From the NCBI GenBank assembly GCA_963750935.1, contig CAVVSR010000012.1, positions 454,143-518,142 of the forward strand: DNA of 64,000 bases. Direction: 5' to 3'. This document shows, piece by piece, positions 37,011-48,000 of this stretch. The notes beneath the pieces are model-generated. The model saw only the letters and a list, made by a program, of their open reading frames with translations. It made no database searches and was not told the origin of the DNA. Made by a program: the position numbers and the translations under genes. Numbering within the stretch: the first letter of the stretch is position 1; each line of letters opens with the position of its first letter. This stretch comes from JACCXG01 sp963750935 (GTDB lineage Bacteria > Acidobacteriota > Vicinamibacteria > Vicinamibacterales > 2-12-FULL-66-21).

Positions 37011-39814
37011 TAGAACCCTGCCGGCCGATCGCCGAGCGCGGGATTGCCGAACGCCAGCGGACCGAAGCTGCCGGCAGTCGTGCCGAAGCCGAACCACTCG
37101 CCGGTGGTCGTTCTGTACACCGCGATGTCTGCCTGGCCATCGCCATCGTAGTCCGCCGGCACCGGCACGTCGCCGAGATGTGCCGCTCCGAACAGCACCG
37201 CGCCCTGGAAGCCGGCCGAGGATCCAAAGACGAACCACTCGCCGGTCGAGGTCCGGTAGACCGCCACATCCGTGCTCCCGTCGCCGTCGTAGTCTGCGGG
37301 CACCGGGACGTCACCAAGGTGTGCCGCGCCGAACTGGGTCGCGCGGAAACCGACTTTCGATCCGAAGATGAACCAGTCGGCGGTCGACGTGCGATAGACC
37401 GCGATATCGGCTTTGCCGTCGCCGTCGTAGTCGGCCGGCACCGGCACGTCTCCCAGCGACGGCGCGCCGAACTGCATCACGGCGCCACCGACGAACCATT
37501 CTCCGGTCGTGGTGCGGTACAGCGCCATATCGGTGCGCCCGTCGCCGTTGTAGTCCGCCGGCACCGGCCTATCCCCGAGGGCCGCGACGCCAAACGCGAA
37601 CACGAACTCGTTGCCCGTGCCCGAATTCAGCATGTGCCACTTGCCGGTGGACGGACGGAAGAAGGCCAGGTCCCGGCGCCCGTCTCCGTCGTAATCGCCT
37701 GGGATCGGCACGTCGCCCTGCGCGGGGTCGCCGTAGGCCGCGGTTGTCACGGTGCCGTCCGATGAGTTCGCGACGAACCACTGACCGGTGCCGTGGCGGT
37801 AGACGGCGAGATCCGCGCGGCTGTCGCCGTCGAACGCCGGGACCGGCGGCTGGCGCATCACGAGTCCTCCGCCGTCCGTGCCCGCATACAGGCGCAGCCT
37901 CGTCACCGAAGGCCCAGAGATAGCCGTAGCCGAACCACCGAACGCGATCGCCAGGGTCGTCACTCGAGCGGTGGTGAGCCCTTCGTTGTAGGGAGCCCAG
38001 CTGGCAGCGCCGTTGGTGCTCCTGAAGACGCCGCCGCCGTTGGTGCCGGCGTACAGCGTCGACGGCGAGAGCGGATCGAGGACGAGTGCCGTCACGTCGA
38101 CCGTGGTGAGGCCGGTGATGGCCGGCTGCCAGGTGGCGCCGTCATCGGTGCTCTTGAGCACGCCGTTGGCGCCGGCCACGTACACGGTTGCCGGCGAGAA
38201 CGGATCAATGGCGATCGCGGCGATACCACCTGCTCCGGCCGAAACGGACAGCGGTGTCCACGACGCGCCACCGTCGGTGGTCTTGAATCCAGCTCCGCCC
38301 GCGTACACCGTCGTGGCCACGACAGGATGGATGGCCAGGCAACGCGTACCATGGTTCGGATCGGGCAGCCGCTGCCACGAGAGACCGCCGTCGACACTCT
38401 TCAGCACGCCGTTGCCGGCGGCATAGGCGGTGCTCGTACCGGCCGGATCGAGGACGATGGCCCTGATGGCGGCGAAGACGGAACTGCCGACCGACCGCCA
38501 CGTGGCTCCGCCATCCTCACTTCGGTGGAGAAGACTGATGGTGCGAGGGCCTTCGTTGCCGGCCCCGGCGTAGACCGTTGCAGGCGCCGATGGATCGACC
38601 GCGAGCGACGAGATCATTGACTCGCCGATCGGGGCCGACGCCCACGTCGTCCCCCCGTCGATGGTTTTCAGGACGCCCTGTGAACGGATCGCCGCGTAGA
38701 TGAGCAGCGGCCGGCTGGCATCGACCGCGAGCGCCGTGATTGCCGACGCCCGGATGCCATCGGTGTCCGGGCTCCAGCTCGCGCCGGCGTCCGTGGACAC
38801 GATCGCGCCGCTATCACGAGTGCCCGCCCAGACCGTCGTTGGCGTTGCCCGGCTTACCGCCAGCGCCCGGACCTCTCCCGAATTCGAGAGACCGCCCCTG
38901 CTCCAGGTCGCGCCGGCTGTCGCGCTCATTTTCACCGCCGTGCCATCCGTCAGGTAGAGGAAGGACGGCCGGATCGGATCGACGGCCACCATGACGTTTG
39001 CGCCGTCCCCCCTGTGGATTCCAGTCCAGGACGCGCCGGCATCGGTGCTCTTGTAGAGCACGCCGAAGAACACCGGGCCGAACGGCGGCAAAAAGAAGGC
39101 CGTACGGCCAACCACATAAAGCGTGCTTGGTGTCTGAGGATCGATCGCAAGAGACGCGGCTATGACCTCTTCTCCGAGATTGACGGCCGGCGACCAGGCA
39201 GTGCCGCCGTTGACCGTCTTGAACACGCGCGTGTCGACCGCTGCATAGATGATGGCCGGGTTCAATGGATCGATGGCGATCGATCGAATTTGAGCCGCGG
39301 GGAGACCGGTGGTCGCGGGTTCCCAGCTGCTTCCGCCGTTCACGGTCAGGAAGACGCCGGCCGCCGTGCCGGCGTAGACCGTCGTCGGCGCGCCAGGATC
39401 GATGGCCACCGCGGACACTTCGCCAGCCGGCAGGCCATTCGCAGTCCTCAGCCAGGTCGCGCCACCGTCACTGGTCTTGAAGAGCCCCGTGGGTGTGCCG
39501 GCGAAGAGCGTTGCCGGTGAGCCCAGGGCAGCCGCGAGCACGCGAACATCAGGATCGGTGAGGCCGGCACTGGCGAGCCGCCAGTCGGCGTACGGCGAGG
39601 AGCGGACATAGACGCCGCTTGGCGTCGCGGCATAGACCGTTTCCGGCGTGGTGTCCGCGATCGCCATCGCCTGGACGAGACCGCCAGGAGGGCCGAGGCT
39701 CGCCCAGGCATCCTGTCCGTGAACTGCCGTCGGCGCGGAGCAGGAGAGGAACACAACCAGCAGCCGGCCCAAGGCCTGGCAACCGCGTCGGACTCGAGCA
39801 GCCGGCCTCGCCAT
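37010..39814 (-). CDS. Large exported Asp-box propeller and FG-GAP repeat protein (intact)
   Basis: This 934-residue protein has a signal peptide (LLVVFLSCSAPTAVHGQ). Residues 40-640 contain about twelve Asp-box (BNR) repeats such as KTSDGGATW, KSTDAGASW and RSTNGAASW, each preceded by a VAIDPxxPxTVYAG strand; these fold as one or two beta propellers as in sortilin/Vps10-type domains. Residues 650-934 contain six repeats of about 48 residues, VPADYDGDGxxDxAVYR followed by TGEWFV, with DxDxDG calcium-type loops, an FG-GAP/VCBS-like pattern. It is probably a cell-surface or secreted binding protein. Its paralogue lies directly upstream. Heptamer arrays lie at both ends of the gene. Confidence 0.88.
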   Translation of the reverse strand: MARPAARVRRGCQALGRLLVVFLSCSAPTAVHGQDAWASLGPPGGLVQAMAIADTTPETVYAATPSGVYVRSSPYADWRLASAGLTDPDVRVLAAALGSPATLFAGTPTGLFKTSDGGATWLRTANGLPAGEVSAVAIDPGAPTTVYAGTAAGVFLTVNGGSSWEPATTGLPAAQIRSIAIDPLNPAIIYAAVDTRVFKTVNGGTAWSPAVNLGEEVIAASLAIDPQTPSTLYVVGRTAFFLPPFGPVFFGVLYKSTDAGASWTGIHRGDGANVMVAVDPIRPSFLYLTDGTAVKMSATAGATWSRGGLSNSGEVRALAVSRATPTTVWAGTRDSGAIVSTDAGASWSPDTDGIRASAITALAVDASRPLLIYAAIRSQGVLKTIDGGTTWASAPIGESMISSLAVDPSAPATVYAGAGNEGPRTISLLHRSEDGGATWRSVGSSVFAAIRAIVLDPAGTSTAYAAGNGVLKSVDGGLSWQRLPDPNHGTRCLAIHPVVATTVYAGGAGFKTTDGGASWTPLSVSAGAGGIAAIAIDPFSPATVYVAGANGVLKSTDDGATWQPAITGLTTVDVTALVLDPLSPSTLYAGTNGGGVFRSTNGAASWAPYNEGLTTARVTTLAIAFGGSATAISGPSVTRLRLYAGTDGGGLVMRQPPVPAFDGDSRADLAVYRHGTGQWFVANSSDGTVTTAAYGDPAQGDVPIPGDYDGDGRRDLAFFRPSTGKWHMLNSGTGNEFVFAFGVAALGDRPVPADYNGDGRTDMALYRTTTGEWFVGGAVMQFGAPSLGDVPVPADYDGDGKADIAVYRTSTADWFIFGSKVGFRATQFGAAHLGDVPVPADYDGDGSTDVAVYRTSTGEWFVFGSSAGFQGAVLFGAAHLGDVPVPADYDGDGQADIAVYRTTTGEWFGFGTTAGSFGPLAFGNPALGDRPAGF

Positions 39815-39841
39815 GGCGGGGAGTATATGCGGTGACGGGGC

Positions 39842-39957
39842 GATCAGTGTCGTGAACGGTGATCAGTGATCGGTGATCGGTGATCGGTGATCGAAAGGCG
39901 CTCCGGGAATTGTAGCTTCCAGCGTCGATCCCCGATCCCCGATCCCCGATCACGACA
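39842..39957. repeat. Inverted GATCGGT heptamer arrays between the two propeller genes
   Basis: The array GATCGGT at 39842-39893 and its complement-like GATCCCC at 39926-39957 surround a loop starting GATCGAAAGGCGC, almost the same loop start as in the element at 36,842. Thus matching elements bracket the intact propeller gene. Confidence 0.85.
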
Positions 39958-39965
39958 CGGTCACA

Positions 39966-42785
39966 CTAGAATCCCGCCGGACGATCGCCGAGCGCGGGGT
40001 TGCCGAAGGTCGCGATCGTCACCGCGCCCGACGCGGACCCGACGATGAGCCATTCGCCGGTGCTGTGACGGAACACGGCCAGATCGGTGCGGCCGTCGCC
40101 GTCGTAATCGGCCGGGACCGGGCTGTCACCGAGCGTGGGACTGCCCCAGGAGGCACTCCGGAATCCCGCCGTGGATCCAAAGATGAACCACTCGCCGGTC
40201 GTCTCGCGATAGACCGCGAGGTCGCTGCGGCCGTCACCGTCGTAGTCGGCCGGAACCGGCACATCGCCCAGCGCCGCCGAGCCGAATTGGTACGGCCCGC
40301 CGAAGCCCGTGGTCGATCCGTAGACGAACCATTCTCCGGAGCTGCGCCGGAACACCGCGAGGTCGGCGGCGCCGTCGCCGTCATAGTCCGCGGGTACCGG
40401 CACATCGTCCAGCGACGGCTGCCGAACGGCACCGGGCCCAGCGGTCCGAGTGTCGAACGAGCGATGAACCATTCGCCGGTCTGGCGGCGATAGACCGCGA
40501 GATCGGTGCGGCCATCGGCGTCGTAGTCGCGCGGCACCGGGATGTCGTCGAACGCGGGGGCGCCGAACGTCGCGTCGGTGACGATGCCGTCAGACGACCG
40601 GAGGACGAACCACTGGCCGGTGGTGGTGCGGTAGACGGCGAGATCGCGGCGGCCGTCGCCGTCGAAGTCGCCCGGCACCGGCGTGTCGCCGAGCCAGGGC
40701 GCGCCGAAGGTTGTGGAAACGACACGGCTGTCCGACGAGCGGTGGATAAACCACTCACCGGTTGAGGCGCGGAAGACCGCGAGGTCCGCGCGCCCGTCCT
40801 CGTCGCCGGCCGGCCGCGCCGACTGCATCCTGAACGCCGACGCGCCGCGCGTCCCCGCGTAGACCTGTGGCTCGACGGCGACGGCCACCGCGAGCGACGT
40901 GATGTCGAGCGAGAACAATCCCTGATTGAGCGGCTGCCAGGTGGCGCCGCCGTCGGTGCTCCTGAAGACGCCCTGCCCGGCCGTGCCGGCGTACAGCGTC
41001 GTCGGCGCGAGGCGGTCGAGGGCGAGGGCGGTCACCGTGACGGCGGGAATGCCGTCCATGCTCCGCGTCCAGGTCACGCCGCCGTCGACGGACTTGTAGA
41101 CGCCGTTGCTCATGCGCGCGTAGATCGTCGCCGGCGTGATGGGGTCGACCTGCAACGACAGGAAAGAGCCGCCGCCAGTAGCCACGCCAACCGGCGCCCA
41201 TGACAGGCCACCATCCTGGCTGCGGAAGAACATGCCGTCGAACCCGCCCGCGTAGACGGTTCCGGGCGTGACCGGATCGGCCGCCAGCGCGATGATGCCA
41301 TGCGAGGCAGTGCCGCCGGGTGTCCAGGACACGCCACCGTCTGTGCTCCGGTAGACCGTCGGGCCCGCCTGGAACGTAGCATAGAGATTCAACCCGGTGT
41401 GCGGGTCGATCGCCAGGGAGTTGATCGCAAGGAACGGCACGCCGGAGACGAATCGTCCACGTGATCCCGCCATCGCTGCTCCGATAAAGGTATCCCAGCA
41501 ACGGAACGGATCGGCCAATGAAGCCGCCGGCCGCATAGACGACACTGGGCTGAACAGGATTGACGGCGAGCGCCCGCACCGCGAGCCAAAGGCCCTGAAA
41601 CATCCCCGGACTAGCGGACAGGTGCCACGTGGTCCCGCCATCGACCGACTTGTAGACGCCGACCCGCGGAACTCCCGCATAGACGATCAGCGGGTTGGTG
41701 GGATCGACGGCAATCTGTTCGACGTCGGCCAGGGTGATCCCGGTGGTCGACGAGGACCAGGTCAGCGCGCCGTCCGTGCTCTTGAACACACCCTGTGTAT
41801 CGGTGCCGGCGAACATGGTGTCCGCCAGGACCGGATGCATGGTCAGCGCAGGCACGCGGTCTGAATGCCAATGACACGGTCGTCCAGGTTGCGCCGCCGT
41901 CCACGGATCTCCGGACCCCGTCGTGCGTGCCGAGGAGGACGGTGCCCGAGGCGGTGCGATGCGTCAGGGTGGCGAGGAACTCGCCGGGACCCTGACGGCT
42001 CACGACGGGCGCCCAGGTGCTGCCGCCGTTGACGGTCTTGTACAACGCCGCCAGCAAGCCACCTGTCCCGGAAGTGGCGAGAAGCCGATCGAAGCCGCCG
42101 GCACGTACACCGTGTCGGGGGCCAGCGGATCGATGGCGAGCATGCCCATGGTTTCTCCGGTGAGCCCCGAAGATGCGTCGTCCAGGTGCTTCCCCCATCC
42201 ACCGTTTTCAGGACGCTGGTCCCCGCCGACGCGTAGGCGACGCTGGGGTTTGCCGGATTGATGGCGAGTGACACGACCGAGCCGAACACGGGCATGGCTG
42301 GCGTCCAGCTGGCGCCGCCGTTGACGCTCGTGAAGATCTGGCCGCTGAACGCCACGAAGAGCCTCGCGCCGTTCGCGTCCGCCGCCATCGCGGTGACCGG
42401 GCCCGTTGGCAGACGTGTTGACGAGCGTCCAGGTCTCGCCGGCATCGTGGCTCACGTAGAGGCCGGCGGCGGTTCCCGCAAAGACCTCGGAGGAGGGCAG
42501 CACCGCGAGGCTGCCGATCGTCCGGCTACCCAATCCGGCTTCGGCGCGCCACCATGTTCCCCCGCCATCGACGCTCTTGAAGAGTCCGTTGACGCCGCCG
42601 GCATACAGCACGTCCGGCGTGGTCGGATGGACGGCGAGTGCCTGGACGGTGCCGCCATCGGGACCAACACTGGTCCATGTGTCGAACTGCGCGAACGCGC
42701 TCGCGGGTGGGGACGCGACCACGACCAGCAGGGTCACGATCAGGCGTCGCAGGGCGCAACCGAACACCGATGCCGCTGTGGACAT
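39966..42785 (-). CDS. Asp-box propeller and FG-GAP repeat protein, paralogue (six frameshifts)
   Basis: The start at 42785 gives MSTAASVFGCALRRLIVTLL, a signal peptide. The protein then follows the same plan as its neighbour: Asp-box repeats (KSVDGGGTW, YVSHDAGETW, RSTDGGVSW) and six C-terminal VPADYDGDG repeats, ending in the same GNPALGDRPAGF. The frame changes near 42,415, 42,185, 42,070, 41,870, 41,460 and 40,425. Joined, it is about 935 residues, equal in length to the intact copy. The two are an old duplication, clearly diverged in the propeller half but alike in the repeat half. Confidence 0.82.
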
Positions 42786-42879
42786 GCATTCTCCGAGGGT
42801 TTGGGAGCGAGGATGCATTCTACGGCAACCGGTGCGATGTCCGGGCCGATTGCGATCAAGTTCCATGCGAGCAAACGGA

Positions 42880-43131
42880 GGATACAGAGGTACCGGATCT
42901 ACAAACGGAGCAACGGAGGCAACGAAGTCAAACGGAGAAGATAGATTCGCGGGCCGGCTCGCCGGCACTCGGTGGGCCAGATCCCGATTTCACAAGCGGC
43001 GCAGGTCATGCGCCGCTTGTGAAATCGGATCTGACCCACCGGTGCCGGCGAAGCGCGGCCCCGCGAATCCCTCCGTTGACCTCCGTTTTCTCCGTTGCTC
43101 CGGTTATTAGATCCGGTTTCTCCCTACCCTC
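42880..43131. repeat. Long foldback (inverted repeat) element of about 250 bp
   Basis: The 353 bp between the propeller gene and the gamma-glutamyltransferase gene contain no gene. They hold an inverted repeat centred at 43,006. The core is a perfect 19-bp arm pair at 42985-43003/43009-43027 (CGATTTCACAAGCGGCGCA, loop GGTCA). Complementarity continues outward with small gaps to about 42,880 and 43,131, including GATTCGCGG, ACCGGATCTA and GGAGCAACGGAG segments on both arms. Arms are about 125 bp and by eye some 80 percent complementary. Confidence 0.85.
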
Positions 43132-43138
43132 CGATGCC

Positions 43139-44980
43139 TCAGTACGCGAACGCGTAACAGTCCCGGCGTGGATCGGCCCCGGCCATGCGCGTGCCGGTCT
43201 TTGGATCGATGAGCACGGCGGTCGCGCAGCCCGAGATCGAGACCGGCGCCACCTTGCGGACGTTGTGCCCCTTGGCCTTCAGCTGCTCGATCACGTCATC
43301 GGCGACGCCGCCGACGCCGCCGACGCCGCCTTCGACGTCGAGCCGGTTCAACTCGATGGTGTGCGGAAAGAAGGATCCCAGGAAATGGAACGTCTGCATC
43401 CGCGGCCACTCGAACGCGGTGTGCAGGTTGGGATACCACTTGTCCTGGAACTCGACGATGTTGAGGAAGGCCTGAAGGACGGTTTGCTCCTGGTTGTCGC
43501 CGCCGGGGGTGCCGAGCGCGAGATAGGGCTGGCCGTCGCGCAGCACGATGCCGGGCGTCAGCGTGTAGCGCGGCCGTGATCGTGGCCGGAGCTGGGCGGC
43601 GCGCGTCGTATCGAGCCAGAACTGCTCGCCGCGCGTGGACAGGCCGATGCCGGTGTTGCCGAGGATCACGCCGCCGGTGATCCACCCGCCGCTCGGCGTC
43701 GAGTCGAACACGTTGCCGGCCGAGTCGATGACGGCGATGTGCGTCGTGTCCTTGAGGCTGGGATCGTAGCCGTCGGGCACCGGTGGCTGTGCCGCCGCCG
43801 GCGTTCGACCGGCCACCCAGAACGGCCATTCACGCACGTCCGGGTCGAACGGCAGCGGGTCGCCGGCCGCCTGCGTGGCGATCGCGCGGGACATGTCGAT
43901 CTGCGCCGCGCGCGCCTTCCCGTACTCCTTGGACAGCAGGCCCTTCCCGGGCACCTTCACGAACGTCGGATCGGCGTAGTAGCTGTCGCGATCCGCGTAG
44001 GCCATCTTCATGGCCTCGGTGATGACGTGCAGGTAGTCGGCCGAGTTGTGGCCGAGCGCCTGCAGGTCGAAGTGCTCGAGGATGTTGAGCATCTGCAGCA
44101 GCGCCGGACCCTGGCTGTTGAAGCCCTGCTTGTAGACGGTGAGGCCGCGATAGGTCACCGAGACCGGTTCCTCGACGCGGGCGTAGAACTCGGCGAAGTC
44201 GGCGGCGTCGAACGGCGTGCCGTGCTGCTTCAGGAAGGCGACCATCTCGCGCGCGATGTCGCCCTTGTAGAAGCGATCGCGCGCGGCGGCAATCGCGCGG
44301 GCCCGTCCGCGCCGTCTTGGCGGACCGCTCGGCCTGCACCATCTTGGTCAGCGTAGCGGCGAGATCGGGGAGCTTGATCACGTCGCCGGCGACGTACGAG
44401 CGTGCCGTCCGGCTTCAGCCAGGTCTTCTCGTTCGCCGGCCAGGCGGTCATGAACTTGCGGTTTCGATCGATGGTGGCGACGGTGCGCGGGCGCAGCGCG
44501 AAGCCCTCGCGCGCGTATTCGATGGCGCGCGCGCGACACCTCCTCGAACGACAGCGTGCCCCATCGCTCGAGCACGGTGAGCGCGGCGTGGATCGCGCCC
44601 GGCACGACCGCCGGGTCGAGCCCCTCGCCGAGCAGCGTCTTGTTGCGCGTCAGGTACCAGTCGATCGTCGCCGCCTTCGGCGCCCAGCCCTGCCCGACGA
44701 TCGAGATGACCTTCTTCTCCTTCTGCGGGTAGACGAGCACCAGCCCCTCGCCGCCGAGGCTGTAGAGGTCCTGTTCGACGACCCCGCCGACCAGCATCGC
44801 GGCGACGCCGGCGTCGAAGGCGTTGCCGCCGCGCAGCAGGATCTCGGCGGCCGCGGCGGTCGTCAGCGGATGTCCCGCCGACACGCCGGCGTTCCGGCCC
44901 ATCACTGGGGGGCGCTGCGCGGTTGTCGGAACGATGAAGAGAAGCAGAGCGAGGGCGGTCAGGCTGATGCGCTGAAGCAT
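43139..44980 (-). CDS. ggt: Gamma-glutamyltransferase (three frameshifts)
   Basis: The enzyme is made as a precursor that cuts itself in front of a threonine and then transfers or hydrolyses gamma-glutamyl groups, for example of glutathione, in the periplasm. The N-terminus has a signal peptide and VSAGHPLTTAAAAEILLRGG, NAFDAGVAAM and EGLVLVY typical of the large chain. The small chain begins at the Thr of KDTTHIAVID; GGWITGGVILGNTGIGLSTR and TLTPGIVLRDGQPYLALGTP follow. Frames change near 44,533, 44,397 and 44,297. Joined length is about 610 residues, slightly longer than usual. Confidence 0.85.
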
Positions 44981-44994
44981 GAGCGCATTCTAAT

Positions 44995-45048
44995 GGAGCG
45001 GGAAGCGGGAAGCGGGAAGCGGGAACGCGGGACGCGGGACGCGGGAAC
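44995..45048. repeat. Fused GGGAAGC and GGGACGC heptamer arrays
   Basis: Three or more exact copies of GCGGGAA (44995-45024) pass without interruption into three copies of CGCGGGA with a C in place of the A (45025-45048). Period stays 7 bp across the change. The array lies between divergent genes, in front of the cytochrome fusion gene. Confidence 0.85.
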
Positions 45049-45092
45049 CTGACAGCTTGGCACTCGGTGCGCTGTGCGCTAACCTCCCCGCC

Positions 45093-48000
45093 ATGACGGC
45101 TCCCCTTCGACAGCGCAGCTGGCTGGGGCGTGGATTGTGCGCGCTCCTTGGGCTCATCAGCATCGCGGCGATCGCGGCGGCGTGTGCGTCGCAGCGGCGG
45201 GTCGAGTCCGGGCAGCCGCGACCGGCTGGCGGCGCGACCGGGTTGACGGCCCGTTTCGACGAGCAGGCCGGGACCATCGCGGTGTCGCGCGCCGGTGGAC
45301 GCGCGCCGATCGTCACGCAGCACGCCCGTCCGGACTTCCGGCCCTACCTGCACCCGATCGTCGCGCCCGACGGCCGCGGCGTGCTGACCGAGGACAGCCC
45401 CGGACATCACAAGCATCAGACCGGCCTCTACTGGGGCTTCACGCGGCTGAACGGCCGCGACTACTTCCACAATCCCGGCGGCGAGTATTGGCGGCGCGTC
45501 TCGGCGACGGTGCTGCAGGCGGATGGCGAGGAAGTGCGCTGGCAGACGGTCTACGACCTGCTCGACGCCGGCGGCGTGCCGGTGCTGACCGAGACCCAGC
45601 GCTGGGCGATGCGCGAGCGCAACGGCCAGTTCGTGCTCGACCTGACCTGGCGCGGCGAGGCGAAGACCGATCTCACGATCGGCAAGTACGACTACGGCGG
45701 GCTGTTCCTGCGCATGCCCTGGCGCGAGGGCATCGCCGGTGAGGTCGTCAACGCCGCGCGCCAGCGCAACGAGCGGGCCGAAGGGCAGCGCGCGATGTGG
45801 GTGGACGTCGGCATGCAGGTCGAGGGGCGCAGCGACCTGGCGCACATCGCCGTCTTCGATCATCCCGACAACGGCGGCTATCCGCAGGCGTGGCGCGTCG
45901 ACTCGCAGCTGGGCGTCGGCTCGGCGCGCTCGCGCGCCGCCGACTGGACCATCGCGAAGGGGGACACCGAAGTCGTCCGCCACCGCGTCGTCGCCTACAC
46001 GGGGTCGCTGAGCGACGTCGAGATGACGAATGCGTTCAACGACTTCAGCGGCAACCGGTCGACGTACTCCACGGCCGTGCTGTGGGGCATCGCGCAGCGC
46101 GAGGGGCGCGAGGCGAAGTTCCTGACGCCGGACGAGGCCGTCAGCCAGATGACCGCGCAACCCGGCTATCGCGTCAGCGCCTGGGCCGCCGAGCCGATGC
46201 TGACCCAGCCGATGGCGTTCTGCTGGGACGATCGCGGCCGGCTGTGGGTCGCCGAGAACCGCGACTACGAGTCCCGCGTCGCCGGGTTCTCGAATGCCGG
46301 CAACAGCCGCATCCTGATCCTCGAGGACACCAACCGCGACGGCGTCGCCGACAGCCGCAAGGTGTTTCTCGAAGGCATCCCGTTTCCCGCGGCGATCGCC
46401 GTCGGCTTCGACGGCATCTTCCTCGGCGCGCCGCCCAACCTCCTGTTCGTTCCCGACCGCAACGGCGACGACAAGGCGGACATGTCCGACATCGAGGTCC
46501 GGCTCACCGGGTGGGGCATCCGCGATCGTCACGAGACGATCAACAGCCTGCACTGGGGCCCCGACGGCTGGCTCTACGGTCTCCAGGGCTACGCGACCTC
46601 GTCGAAGATCAGGAAGCCGCAAGGGAAGGGGCGGCTCTACAAGGCGAAGGAGCCGTTTCCGGAGGACATCCTCGCGGGCGACGGCGTCGACATCAACGGC
46701 GGCGTCTGGCGCTATCACCCGACCAAGGACGTCTTCGAAGTGGTCGCGCACGGGTTCAGCAACCCGTGGGGGATCGACTACGACGCCAAGGGACAGCTCC
46801 TCATCAGCGCCTGCGTCATCCCGCACCTCTGGCACGTGATCCCCGGCGGCATCTATCACCGGCAGGGAGGCCAGCACTTCAACCCGTACGTCTACGACGA
46901 CATCAAGACGATCGCCGACCATCGCCATCGCTCCGCGCACGGCGGCGCGCGGGTCTATCAGTCCGACGCGTTTCCGGCCTCGCAGCGCGGCCGCATCTTC
47001 ATGGCCAACATCCACGAGCACGCGGTGCTGTCCGACGTGCTGGTGCCGAAGGGGTCGGGCTTCACGGCGCACCACGGCGACGACTTCATGATGGCCAACA
47101 ACGCCCACTGGATCGGGTTCAGCCTCGAGATCGGTCCCGACGGCGCGCTCTACGTCCTCGACTGGCACGACGGCGACATCTGCGGCCAGGACGTGCTGCA
47201 CCAGGAGACCGGCCGCATCTACCGCATCAGCGCGTCGCAGTCGACCGCGCCGGAGTGGGAGGGCCGCTATGCGGATCTCCGCACGCTGAGCGACGCCGCC
47301 CTGGTGCAGCTCCAGACCAGCGCCAGCGACTGGCACGCCCGCCGGGCCCGCGTGATTCTGCAGGGCCGCGCCGCTAAGAAGGCGATCGGCGCGGACACGC
47401 ATCAGCAGCTGCGTGCGATGTTCCGATCCACCGCCAGCGCCGACACCCGCCTGCGTGCGATGTGGGCGCTGCACGTGATTGGCGGCTGGACGCCGGACGC
47501 CCTCGTCCAGGTGCTGGGCGACGCCGACCCGCACGTTCGCGCCTGGGCGATCCAGCTGCTCGCCGAGGACCGCGCGCCGTCTGACACCGCGCTGGCGAAG
47601 TTCGCGCAGATGGCGCGCGACGACGACTCGGCGGTGGTCCGGCTGTATCTCGCCGCGGCGCTCCAGCGCATCGCCGCCGGAGCGCGCTGGCCGATCGCGC
47701 GCGAGCTGATGCTGCACGCCGAGGACGCCGGCGATCACAACCTGCCGACGATGATCTGGCTGGCCATCGAACCGCTGGTCGCGGAAGGGCCCGCGGTGGC
47801 GCTCGGGCACGTGTCCACGAGCCGCATCCCGCTCGTCGCGCGCTTCGCCGCACGCCGCGCCGTGGACGCCAACGCGCTCGAGCCGCTGGTCGCCGCGCTC
47901 GCGAAGTCGCCCGCGGCGCAGGTCAGCCTGCTCGAGGGCATGCGGGACGGCCTTGAAGGACGCGTCGACGTGTCGGCGCCGCCGGAATGGACGTCCGTGT

